A stretch of DNA of 64,000 nucleotides, taken from positions 1-64,000 of the forward strand of contig JAZRJV010000054.1 of the NCBI GenBank assembly GCA_045645985.1, read 5' to 3'. Source of the DNA: RGIG9060 sp045645985. GTDB lineage: Bacteria; Spirochaetota; Spirochaetia; Treponematales; Treponemataceae. Within the stretch, counting starts at the first letter, position 1. Each line of letters starts with the position of its first letter. Positions 1-7,256 of the stretch are shown here, one piece after another. Both the position numbers and the translations under genes were made by a program. Under the pieces are notes generated by a model. The model was not told the DNA's origin. It did not search any database and worked only from the letters and a program-made list of their open reading frames with translations.

Positions 1-621
1 GTTCATTGTTTGATACTCCTTTCTGTTGACTTCTTGTTGTTTTATTTTTCGAACGAAAGAATCAATTTTTGAAGTAAAATCGTCAACAGTTTTCTGATTA
101 CAAATATACTCTAAAAATGCAGAAATTTCCATATCTTTTTCATTCTTATAAGCTGTTGAATTGTACATTATCTTTATTGTTTTATCGTTTAGTGATAGAG
201 AAGAATTTTCTTCACATCGATTTTTAAAAGTATAAATAGGCAACATTAAATTGAAAGGGTCGTATTTGCAAATAAAAATGATAAAACTACTAGGAAGTTC
301 AGAATAATCTTGACCTTTTAACAAGTTGTCAGTGTCAATCATTGACTGATAAAAACGGGTTCTTAAAGGGAGGTCATCATCAAGAGCATTTTGAAGTTCG
401 ATATCGAAAACTTTGTCGCTGTCTTTTACATAGACATCTAATCGAACTCCTTTTGTTTCGTAGTATGGACTAATTGTTTTTTCAATTTCCAGATACTCAA
501 TACGGTCAATTTTGATTTTTAATAATCGTTCCAAAAGTTCTTGGCAAATTTCTCTGTTTTGTAAAACCTTTTCAAACATATAATGGTCTGCAAAAGTTAA
601 GTCTTCGAATTTTTTGAAAAT
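1..621 (-). CDS. Rpn-family recombination-promoting nuclease / putative transposase, C-terminus outside window
   Basis: The reading frame stays open from about base 627 to the window edge and encodes at least 207 residues, so the C-terminus is missing. It matches the PD-(D/E)XK Rpn family (YhgA-like, PDDEXK_2): an N-terminal KFEDLTFADHYMFEKVL segment, then RLDVYVKDSDKVFDIELQ with the catalytic Asp and the ExQ-like pair about 10 residues apart, then FIIFICKYDPF and YTFKNRC. Family members are DNA endonucleases linked to RecA-independent horizontal transfer. There is no ATG, GTG or TTG in frame before the conserved start. Three ATT codons at 627-619 follow an AGGTGA ribosome-binding site at 634-629, and the third gives the best spacing. 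The first in-frame ATG, at 579, would remove the conserved N-terminus. ATT initiation or a one-base deletion (GTG at 632) are both possible. Confidence 0.8.
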   Translation of the reverse strand, partial: MFKKFEDLTFADHYMFEKVLQNREICQELLERLLKIKIDRIEYLEIEKTISPYYETKGVRLDVYVKDSDKVFDIELQNALDDDLPLRTRFYQSMIDTDNLLKGQDYSELPSSFIIFICKYDPFNLMLPIYTFKNRCEENSSLSLNDKTIKIMYNSTAYKNEKDMEISAFLEYICNQKTVDDFTSKIDSFVRKIKQQEVNRKEYQTMN

Positions 622-707
622 AATAATATCACCTCACATAAATTTTGTTTACATAAGTTATTATCTTCAAAAAAATTAAAAATTAATGAAAATTTGTAAA
701 AAAATTT

Positions 708-1310
708 TTACACTTCGCCTTTAAGAAGTTGCCAATAAAATCGTGTCTCAATTTTTTCTTTGCTTATTCCACATTTTTGCAAAGTTTGATGAAGGCAATT
801 TTGTGCTTTTGCAACAGTTTCATCATCATTTTTTTCTGAAAGAATTTCAATTTCGATAAAGTAGCCTAAAAATTCAACATAAGAAATTTCAATTGTGATT
901 AAATCAAATTCTTCAGTTTTGTGATGCCAGGTTTTTGTGGATTTATATTTTTGTAGGCTGATTTCAAAATCACTTGTTTTTAAAAAATCTTCAAAGTTTG
1001 ATAAGGCAGATTTTAAAGAAGTTTCATTTTTTTTATTTGGAATTGTGTCGTTTGTAAAATCTGTACTAGCGATGACAAATTCTCGTTCTGTGTTTAGTTC
1101 AAAATCATTTTGTCGTAAATTTTTTTGCTTCCAAGTGGCGATAATTGGTTTTCCTGTTTCTTGCCGAATCCTAATTCCAACTTCACTATTTTTCTTTCGC
1201 CAATAAGTGTCGTGTTTTTCGGTTAATCCGATATATTTTGCAAATTCGTTGATTTTTTCTTCTGTGGACGGAATATCATCCACCCAGGCTTTAAGTTCAA
1301 TTTCGTACAT
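708..1310 (-). CDS. CYTH-domain protein (class IV adenylate cyclase / triphosphatase-like)
   Basis: This 200-residue protein begins MYEIELKAWV, which carries the ExExK signature (E3, E5, K7) of the CYTH superfamily. The family folds into a triphosphate tunnel and includes CyaB-type adenylate cyclases and thiamine or inorganic triphosphatases. Further family features are RIRQ near residue 48, alternating Glu/Lys strands (FFIEIEIL) and ETRFYWQLL at the C-terminus. The exact substrate cannot be told. A TTG five codons upstream is in frame but unlikely. The ATG at 1310 has no Shine-Dalgarno and lies exactly 6 nt after a TATAAT, so the mRNA may be leaderless. It is divergent from the aroA-like gene across 54 bp. 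Confidence 0.85.
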   Translation of the reverse strand: MYEIELKAWVDDIPSTEEKINEFAKYIGLTEKHDTYWRKKNSEVGIRIRQETGKPIIATWKQKNLRQNDFELNTEREFVIASTDFTNDTIPNKKNETSLKSALSNFEDFLKTSDFEISLQKYKSTKTWHHKTEEFDLITIEISYVEFLGYFIEIEILSEKNDDETVAKAQNCLHQTLQKCGISKEKIETRFYWQLLKGEV

Positions 1311-1316
1311 AAAAAA

Positions 1317-1322
1317 ATTATA
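1317..1322 (-). promoter_or_regulatory. -10 hexamer (TATAAT) 6 nt before the CYTH start codon
   Basis: On the minus strand a perfect TATAAT is followed by six T residues and then ATG. Transcription would start at or next to the A of the ATG. No clear -35 box is visible at 17 nt. Confidence 0.55.
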
Positions 1323-1364
1323 CAACTGATATATTTTTTTTTCCAGATATGATATTGTGTTTGC

Positions 1365-2720
1365 ATGAAAATTTTAGCAAAGAAAAATACACTTTCTGGA
1401 AATATCGTTGTTCCTGGTTCAAAAAGTCACACAATTAGAGCTTTGATTTTAGCAAGTCTTGCTGAAGGCGTTTCTCATATTTCAAATCCTTTACCAAGTG
1501 CCGATTGTCTTTCTGCAAGTAAGGCGATACAAGAAATTGGTGCAAGTGTTGAATTTGATAATCAAAATAATATTTGGACAGTTACAGGTGCTGGAAAAAA
1601 AGCCCATCTTCCTTCCAATGTAGTGGATGTTGGAAATTCAGGTTCTGTTTTGTATTTTTTTACGCCAATTTGTGCAACTTTTGAAGGTTGGAGTATTTTT
1701 ACAGGTGATTCTTCAATTAGAAAGCGTCCTATTCTTCATCTTTTAGAAGCTTTAAAACAACTTGGTGCAAATTGCTATGTTTCTCGTCCAGAAGAAAATG
1801 CGCCCCCTGCTTTAGTACAAGGTCCAATAAAAGCGGGAAAAGTTGTAACTGATGGTCGGCTTTCTCAATATATCAGTGGGTTGATGATGGCTTCAACTTT
1901 AATTGATGGAAAACTTGAAATAGAATTAACTGACCCAAAAGAAGTACCATATTTGGATATGACAAAATATTGGTTAGAAAGTTTAGGCGTTCAAGTTGAA
2001 ATGTCTAGCGATTACAAAAAAATTAGCGTATCAGGTCCTTATCAATTAAAAGCTTTTGATAAAGCAATTCCATCGGACTGGGAAGCAGTTGCATTTCCTT
2101 TGATTGCAGCTTTAATTTCTAATAGTAAAATTGTAATTGATAATGTGGATGGTTCAGGCACACAAGGTGATGATGCTATTGTTTCTGTTTTGCAATCTGT
2201 TGGTGCAGATATTCAATGGAACAAAGATACTTCTCAACTTTTTGTAACTGGTGGAAATCGTCTTTCTACAGAAAATCTTCCAGATAAAACTTTGCGGGTA
2301 AATTTGGCAGGTTTTCCAGATGCGATTTGTGCTTTGGCAGTTATCGCTTGTTTTATCGAAGGAAAAACTGTTTTAGAAGATATCGGTGTTTGTCGTCGTA
2401 AAGAAACTGATAGAATCAAAGTTATGAAAAGCGAACTTGAAAAACTTGGTGCTAAGGTTGAAGAGGATGAAGATTTTATGGCAATTTATGGTCATAGTCC
2501 AATTTTGCCGGATGGAAGTAAAAATCCTGAATTTACTTTGCACGGTGGAAATGTAGAAAGTTATGATGACCACAGAGTTGCGATGAGTTTGGCTTGTTTT
2601 GGTTTAGGATTAAAAGAAGGGGAAAGCGTAATCATAAATGATGCTGAATGTTGTTCGGTTTCCTTCCCTAAATTTTTTGAAGTGATGAACAAAATCAACG
2701 CAAATTTTACAGAAATTTAA
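1365..2720 (+). CDS. aroA: EPSP synthase-like enzyme (3-phosphoshikimate 1-carboxyvinyltransferase family), divergent active site
   Basis: The 451-residue protein has the two-domain enolpyruvyl-transferase pattern. Near the N-terminus is GSKSHTIRAL (K20, S21, R25, equivalent to E. coli K22, S23, R27). Later come KRPILHL (R124 equivalent), FPDAICA (catalytic D313 equivalent), RRKETDRIK (E341 and R344 equivalents) and DDHRVAM (H385, R386 equivalents). Several usual residues differ: NAGTA reads NSGSV, the SSQ triplet reads LSQ, and SKTFP near the C-terminus reads SVSFP, so the Lys411 that contacts PEP is Val. It is also about 25 residues longer than typical AroA. The likely role is step six of the shikimate pathway. 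A related enolpyruvyl transferase with another substrate is possible. No Shine-Dalgarno is seen before the ATG. Confidence 0.75.
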   Translation: MKILAKKNTLSGNIVVPGSKSHTIRALILASLAEGVSHISNPLPSADCLSASKAIQEIGASVEFDNQNNIWTVTGAGKKAHLPSNVVDVGNSGSVLYFFTPICATFEGWSIFTGDSSIRKRPILHLLEALKQLGANCYVSRPEENAPPALVQGPIKAGKVVTDGRLSQYISGLMMASTLIDGKLEIELTDPKEVPYLDMTKYWLESLGVQVEMSSDYKKISVSGPYQLKAFDKAIPSDWEAVAFPLIAALISNSKIVIDNVDGSGTQGDDAIVSVLQSVGADIQWNKDTSQLFVTGGNRLSTENLPDKTLRVNLAGFPDAICALAVIACFIEGKTVLEDIGVCRRKETDRIKVMKSELEKLGAKVEEDEDFMAIYGHSPILPDGSKNPEFTLHGGNVESYDDHRVAMSLACFGLGLKEGESVIINDAECCSVSFPKFFEVMNKINANFTEI

Positions 2721-2772
2721 TTTTTTTTGTAATTTTTTTTAATTTGGTGCATTTTTATTATAGTTATCGTGT

Positions 2773-2778
2773 TATAAT
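2773..2778 (+). promoter_or_regulatory. Candidate -10 box for the small exported protein gene
   Basis: A perfect TATAAT lies 73 nt before the ATG at 2852. The -35 region is AT-rich without a good match. The transcript would carry the palindromic repeat at 2800-2828 in its 5' leader. Confidence 0.45.
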
Positions 2779-2799
2779 AAAAGAACACAGAATAATTTG

Positions 2800-2828
2800 T
2801 TTTATCTAAAGTTTGCGTTGCAAACTTT
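2800..2828 (+). repeat. 29-nt palindromic repeat, copy 1
   Basis: This segment is identical over 29 nt to 53753-53781. Its core is a perfect hairpin: AAAGTTTGC, loop GTT, GCAAACTTT. Here it sits in the 5' leader of an exported-protein gene and is not followed by a long T-run. Confidence 0.8.
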
Positions 2829-2851
2829 CAAAATTTATTTGGGAGAAAAAT

Positions 2852-3307
2852 ATGAACAAAAAAAACATAATATTTTTTATTGGAATTTTAATTTTACTCG
2901 CTTCTGTACTTTTAGTTACTCCGCTTTTTGCAAAACCAAAAACAGCAAAACCTTGGGATGAATCTTCTCGAGATGATGATGATTTCTTGAAAACTTTGGG
3001 ACTTTATGACACTGTTTCAAAGTCTGATATTGCAACTTTCCTTGATGATTATGCTGATTTTGTTAATGATGCAAAAGATGCTTACAATGATAAGGATGTT
3101 AAAACTTTAAGAAAAATGCACAGAGAATCTTTAGAATATGAAGATAAATTTTTTGCTTACAAAAAATCAGATAATTGGACATCAAAAGATACTACAACTT
3201 TTGTAACACAAACAAAAACACTAGAAAAATATTTGTTAAATCGTTTTTACGAAAAAACAAGTTCTTCTGGAAATGGCAAAGGAAAAACTCCGCCTACAAG
3301 ACGATAA
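2852..3307 (+). CDS. Small exported protein of unknown function
   Basis: The product is 151 residues. Residues 1-30 form a signal peptide or anchor: MNKK, a hydrophobic stretch from I5 to about L27, then AKPK. The mature part is charged, with an acidic cluster (SSRDDDDF) and Tyr/Lys-rich helices, and ends in a Ser/Gly/Lys-rich tail (SSSGNGKGKTPPTRR). I recognise no known domain. The start is ATG 2852 behind GGGAG with 6-nt spacing. An upstream in-frame alternative would run through the palindromic repeat and lacks a ribosome-binding site. The gene is closed by a strong terminator at 3318-3355. Confidence 0.75.
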   Translation: MNKKNIIFFIGILILLASVLLVTPLFAKPKTAKPWDESSRDDDDFLKTLGLYDTVSKSDIATFLDDYADFVNDAKDAYNDKDVKTLRKMHRESLEYEDKFFAYKKSDNWTSKDTTTFVTQTKTLEKYLLNRFYEKTSSSGNGKGKTPPTRR

Positions 3308-3317
3308 ATTTAAGAAA

Positions 3318-3355
3318 AGAGATTGTCTAGAAAATTAAGACAATCTCTTTTTTTT
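3318..3355 (+). terminator. Intrinsic terminator
   Basis: The stem is AGAGATTGTCT / AGACAATCTCT with a 9-nt loop, followed by eight T residues. Its 3' arm overlaps the -35 box of the next gene's promoter. Confidence 0.9.
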
Positions 3356-3365
3356 ATGATACAAT
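3337..3365 (+). promoter_or_regulatory. Promoter giving a leaderless mRNA for the 319-aa exported protein
   Basis: The -35 AAGACA (3337-3342) is 17 nt from the -10 TACAAT (3360-3365), which is 6 nt before the ATG at 3372. There is no Shine-Dalgarno. Confidence 0.6.
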
Positions 3366-3371
3366 ACTTTT

Positions 3372-4331
3372 ATGAAAACAAATAAAATTTTATCATTGAT
3401 ATTAAAAATTTTTGGATTTATTTTTGCAGGAATTTTTTGTCTTGCATTTTTAGTTTGGGCTGGATTAAATTTTTTTAAAACTTTTTATTTCAATGAATAT
3501 TTTTCTGTGCTAGAAAAAGTTGCTAAAAATCCAGGTCTAAGTGATGATTATGTGCCACAAGGAATTACTTGTGTAGATAATTATTATGCAACTTCAGGAT
3601 ACATGTTATCCGAACAAAACAGCAGAATTTATCTTGTAGATAAAAAAACTGGGGAAACAAAATATTTTTCTTTAGTTAGTCAAGGTGAAAAATTTACAGG
3701 TCATACTGGTGGCTTACAATATTCAAATGGATTTTTTTATTTAGCAAATGAAGGAAATTCTTTGTATAAATTTCCAGTTGAATTGATTTATGAAGAAGAA
3801 AACAAAATTGAAATTGGCTCTCCAGTCAAAATGAATAACAACACATCTTTTGTTTTTGCTAAAGATAATTATCTTTATGTTGGCGAATTTCACAAAGAAA
3901 TAAATTATCCTTGCAAAAATGTAATTTCCTTTGAAGGCAAAACTCACAATGCCATTGTTTCAAAATATGATGTTGCAGATTTAACAAAGCCTATCGAAAT
4001 TTATTCAATTCCAGATTTAGTGCAAGGTTTTTGTATCAAAGATGATGGCACAATAATTTTATCTAGAAGTTGGGGATTAAATCCATCAGAATTTTGTATT
4101 TACAATCCAGAAAAAATTGTAAAAACTGATTTTACTTACGATGATGTTCCAGTATATTTTTTAACAGAACCAAGCAAAGTTGTAAAAGCTCCATCTATGA
4201 GCGAAGATTTAGATGTTGTGAAATTTTCTGATGGTTCAGAAAAAATTATTACCATGTATGAATCTGCTTGTAACAAATATATTTTTGGAAAATTTTTCTT
4301 TGCAAATTATATTGCGCAACTAGATTTTTAA
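3372..4331 (+). CDS. Membrane-anchored extracytoplasmic protein, probable beta-propeller fold
   Basis: The 319-residue protein has one hydrophobic segment near residues 7-30 and a long outer domain. The domain has repeating motifs of the type YATSGYML-SRIYLVDKKTGE, GLQYSNGFFYLANEGNSLYKF, FVFAKDNYLYVGEF and FCIKDDGTIILSRSW. These resemble blades of a WD40- or YncE-like propeller, but blade count is my inference. No catalytic motif is visible. The gene stands alone between two terminators and has its own promoter. Confidence 0.7.
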   Translation: MKTNKILSLILKIFGFIFAGIFCLAFLVWAGLNFFKTFYFNEYFSVLEKVAKNPGLSDDYVPQGITCVDNYYATSGYMLSEQNSRIYLVDKKTGETKYFSLVSQGEKFTGHTGGLQYSNGFFYLANEGNSLYKFPVELIYEEENKIEIGSPVKMNNNTSFVFAKDNYLYVGEFHKEINYPCKNVISFEGKTHNAIVSKYDVADLTKPIEIYSIPDLVQGFCIKDDGTIILSRSWGLNPSEFCIYNPEKIVKTDFTYDDVPVYFLTEPSKVVKAPSMSEDLDVVKFSDGSEKIITMYESACNKYIFGKFFFANYIAQLDF

Positions 4332-4353
4332 AAATTTTATTTGTGTAAAAAAA

Positions 4354-4410
4354 TAAAGGCTTTTCAAAGTAAGTTTTCAGTTTTGAAAATTACTAAGAAA
4401 AGCCTTTTTG
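4354..4410. terminator. Bidirectional terminator between convergent genes
   Basis: AAAGGCTTTTC pairs with GAAAAGCCTTT, with an inner GTTTTC/GAAAA stem. T-runs flank it on both strands. It separates the plus-strand propeller gene from ilvE on the minus strand. Confidence 0.85.
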
Positions 4411-4441
4411 GTTTTATATCAATTACGATAATTACAAAAAA

Positions 4442-5530
4442 TTATAAAACTTTGAAGTTCCAGTTATTTACATCTTCAACAGAACCGTATTGTCCACCTT
4501 TGAGCAAATACTGAAGTTTTGTTCCAACTGGCCCTGGTTCACGATTATTGAAAACTGCTTCTTTCCCTTCGTGTGTAATACTTTCGATAGGTGTGATTCC
4601 AGCAGCAGTTCCTGTAACAAAACATTCTTTTACATCAGACATAACTTCTTCAATAGAAATTTTGCGTTCTTCAGTTTTGTATCCTTGTTGTTTTGCAAGT
4701 TCAAGAATACTTGCTCTTGTAATTCCAGGTAAGATTGTGTCTCCGAGTTCTGGAGTTACCAAAACATCATCTTTTGTTACAAAGAAAATATTACAAGATG
4801 AACCTTCTTGCAAATATTTGTGGTCGTCTGCATCAAGATAAACAACTTCCATGTATCCAGCGTTTTCAGCTTCTTTTTTTGCTAAAGCAGAGATTACATA
4901 GTTAGAAGCACATTTGATAAATCCTGTTCCGTGTGGAGTTGCTCTAACGCGTTTTGTTGTGATAGCTTTTGTGTTTCCACCTTTGAAGTAAGAAGAAACT
5001 GTTGTTGCACAAATGATTACATAAGGTGCTTGTGAACATCCAACTCCGATTGCTCCTTCTGTATTCATAAATGGTCGCATATAAACAGCTTTTGCTGTAG
5101 CATAGTTATCTTGTTCCCATGCTTTATCGTATTCAGGGATATATCCAAGTTCAGCGTTGCGTTTGATAAATTCTGCACTTGCTTTGATGTACATTTCTTC
5201 TGGGAAAGCTGGGCAGTAAAGTCCTCTCATAGAATTAGCAAATCGAGCGGCGTTTCTATCTGGGCGGAAAATACTAACTCCACCGTCTTTTGTTGGGAAT
5301 GCTTTCATTCCTTCAAAACATCCGTATCCGTATTGGCTTGTGTAACTTACGCCAGGAAGATTAAGATTATTTCTATTAGCAAGAACTTTTGCTCGTTCTT
5401 CTTCATTCATTGCCTGTAGCTCTTTTAAGCTAACTCGGTCTTTTTCAATCCATTGTTCGTCCCATTGTTTTGTTTCAGGATTGTACTGAGCCATGTAAAT
5501 AATTGGGTACATTTCAAGATTAAAAGCCAT
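4442..5530 (-). CDS. ilvE: Branched-chain amino acid aminotransferase
   Basis: The 362-residue protein is a fold-type IV PLP aminotransferase of the BCAT group. It would interconvert leucine, isoleucine and valine with their 2-oxo acids in the cytoplasm. Visible landmarks are YGYGCFEGMKAF, RFANSMRGL, VYMRPFM, the HGTGFIKCASNY segment with the Schiff-base lysine at about K206, the EGSSCNIFFV phosphate-binding region and PGITRASILELA. The start is ATG 5530 with a GGATGG element 7 nt upstream. A TTG five codons earlier is less likely. A good promoter lies at 5595-5567. It pairs functionally with the branched-chain amino-acid importer at 48.7-53.6 kb, though far away. Confidence 0.95.
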   Translation of the reverse strand: MAFNLEMYPIIYMAQYNPETKQWDEQWIEKDRVSLKELQAMNEEERAKVLANRNNLNLPGVSYTSQYGYGCFEGMKAFPTKDGGVSIFRPDRNAARFANSMRGLYCPAFPEEMYIKASAEFIKRNAELGYIPEYDKAWEQDNYATAKAVYMRPFMNTEGAIGVGCSQAPYVIICATTVSSYFKGGNTKAITTKRVRATPHGTGFIKCASNYVISALAKKEAENAGYMEVVYLDADDHKYLQEGSSCNIFFVTKDDVLVTPELGDTILPGITRASILELAKQQGYKTEERKISIEEVMSDVKECFVTGTAAGITPIESITHEGKEAVFNNREPGPVGTKLQYLLKGGQYGSVEDVNNWNFKVL

Positions 5531-5566
5531 TTTTTTACCATCCAAGAATAAAAGTTTATTTGTTTA

Positions 5567-5595
5567 AATATATCACTTTATTAAATAAGTGTAAA
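5567..5595 (-). promoter_or_regulatory. ilvE promoter
   Basis: On the minus strand TTTACA (5595-5590), 17 nt, then TATATT (5572-5567). The leader to ATG 5530 is about 30 nt. Confidence 0.7.
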
Positions 5596-5651
5596 TAAAT
5601 TTATCGAGGATATTATTTGTGTAACAGTAACTTTATAATGAGTCAGTTCTT

Positions 5652-7082
5652 TTACAATTTATCTATGAGCATAGAGCACTTTCCAGATGGAATTGGAAGT
5701 GTCTTTTTCTTTGAACCTAAGATATTGATTGTAAAGTAATATAGTTTTTCGCTTTCCATTTGGATTTCCCAACCTCTATTACTTTTCTTTGAAAGAATTG
5801 TAATCATATTTCTTTTTAAAGATAAGTTTTCTATACCCATTTCTTCAAGGTTTGGAATTGTCCAATCTACAGTTTTTCTTGGCAAACTGATAGCGAGTCC
5901 TACAATATTTTCAATCATAAGTGCTATTGTTGAAAGTCCTGCACTTTGGATAAATCTTCTTCTTGGGAATAATTCATCACTTGAACAAGTTGCATGTCCT
6001 GATTTTGTTGGAAGATAAGCTTCCCATAAATCACCTTTTACATGTGAACCATCTGGGAACATTGCATCCAACATATAGTAAATATGTTTTAATGTACATT
6101 CTCGTGCTAAATCGTATCGCTGATATTTTTCTAATCCTTTGATAACGATAAAGTTGTATACTGGGAAAACGCTTCCTCGGTAACCTTCACCTGCTTCACT
6201 AAAATCAGGATCATCAGCTGATAGAGAAGGGAACGGATGGTCCAAGCCAAAAGTTTCTGGATTGCTCAAATGTGAAATTAGCGCAGAGGCTTTATCTTCG
6301 TTTGGAATTTCTGCTAAAAGTGGCCAAAATCCTGCGATAGTCTTTCTTTTGAGTTTTTCTCCGTTTTCATCTAGGTCGTAATAAAATCCTGTATCTTCAT
6401 CCCACATCAAAGAGTTGATTCTTGTTTTTAATGAAAAATACATTCGTTTGTATTGAAAACTCAAATCTTTGTCATTAAGAATATCACCTAAGGCAGACAT
6501 ATACAAAGCGTGAGTTGCTAAAGCAGTATTAAAATCAACAGGATATGCAGTTCCTTCTCTTGGAGAATTAACCATTCCAGAAGCTTGATAAGGAGCTTTA
6601 TACAATCCATTTTCGCTTTTGAAATTTTCTTCCATCCAAGTTGTGTATTTTTGAAGGATAGGCATTACTTCTTTTATGCGTTTTTTATTTGCTGATTTAT
6701 GGAAAAGATTAAATTCTGCCCAAGCAAAAAGAGGTAAAGAAACTCCTTCTGGATTTTCTTTTGAAGGAATAGGAGAGTTCGTGTTCATATCATATTTCCA
6801 ACGAATTGCTCCGTTTGCTTCTTGCTTTGAGTAAAAATAATCCAAATTTTGATTAGCTGTAAAATTTCTATTTGAATATACTAAAAAGAAAGATGCCATT
6901 ATTGATTCAAATTGATCAATTATTAAATCATCTCCTTGTGGATATAAAAGATATCCGTCTGGAGTTGTTTCTTTTGTTTTTGGGTCAAGACAAAATTCTA
7001 ATAGCCAAGTCCAAGTCTTATCATAAATGTCTACAAAATCTTGATCATAAAAGTGAATTTTTGGGAAGTCTCGTTTATTCAC
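5652..7082 (-). CDS. Six-hairpin (alpha/alpha)6 glycoside hydrolase, trehalase / MGH1-like
   Basis: The 476-residue protein has no signal peptide, so it is probably cytoplasmic. It resembles the six-hairpin glycosidase superfamily (GH37/GH63 and the MGH1-like group): LFAWAEFNLF, the WMEENFKSENGLYKAPY repeat, YPVDFNTALATHALYM, LMWDEDTGFYYDLDENGEK, the GFWPLLAEIP motif, then EGYRGSVFPVYNFIVIKGLEKY and LWEAY. The acidic residues in WDEDTG and around YRGS/LWEAY are candidate catalytic groups. The substrate may be trehalose, an alpha-glucoside or a mannosyl compound and cannot be assigned. The start is GTG 7082 with GGAG 8 nt upstream. Confidence 0.75.
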   Translation of the reverse strand: MNKRDFPKIHFYDQDFVDIYDKTWTWLLEFCLDPKTKETTPDGYLLYPQGDDLIIDQFESIMASFFLVYSNRNFTANQNLDYFYSKQEANGAIRWKYDMNTNSPIPSKENPEGVSLPLFAWAEFNLFHKSANKKRIKEVMPILQKYTTWMEENFKSENGLYKAPYQASGMVNSPREGTAYPVDFNTALATHALYMSALGDILNDKDLSFQYKRMYFSLKTRINSLMWDEDTGFYYDLDENGEKLKRKTIAGFWPLLAEIPNEDKASALISHLSNPETFGLDHPFPSLSADDPDFSEAGEGYRGSVFPVYNFIVIKGLEKYQRYDLARECTLKHIYYMLDAMFPDGSHVKGDLWEAYLPTKSGHATCSSDELFPRRRFIQSAGLSTIALMIENIVGLAISLPRKTVDWTIPNLEEMGIENLSLKRNMITILSKKSNRGWEIQMESEKLYYFTINILGSKKKTLPIPSGKCSMLIDKL

Positions 7083-7198
7083 ACTTTCTCCTTGTGTATA
7101 TTACTTACAAATATTCTAACGGAAGTTAAAGTATATCACATATTTGCATAAAATGATATAAAAAAATATTTTTTTTTGAGAAAATTTCAAAACATTGC

Positions 7199-7242
7199 AT
7201 AAAAAATTCTTTCCTAAAATTTGCTTAGAAAAGAATTTTTTA
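7199..7242 (-). terminator. Intrinsic terminator downstream of the 603-aa exported protein
   Basis: AAAAAATTCTTT and AAAGAATTTTTT form a 12-bp stem with an inner CTAA/TTAG pairing. A T-run follows in the minus direction. Confidence 0.75.
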
Positions 7243-7256
7243 TACATTTAATTGAA

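Noticed and set aside
937..1206. Plus-strand reading frame inside the CYTH gene
   Set aside because: It is antisense to a gene with a clear family signature and lacks a ribosome-binding site.
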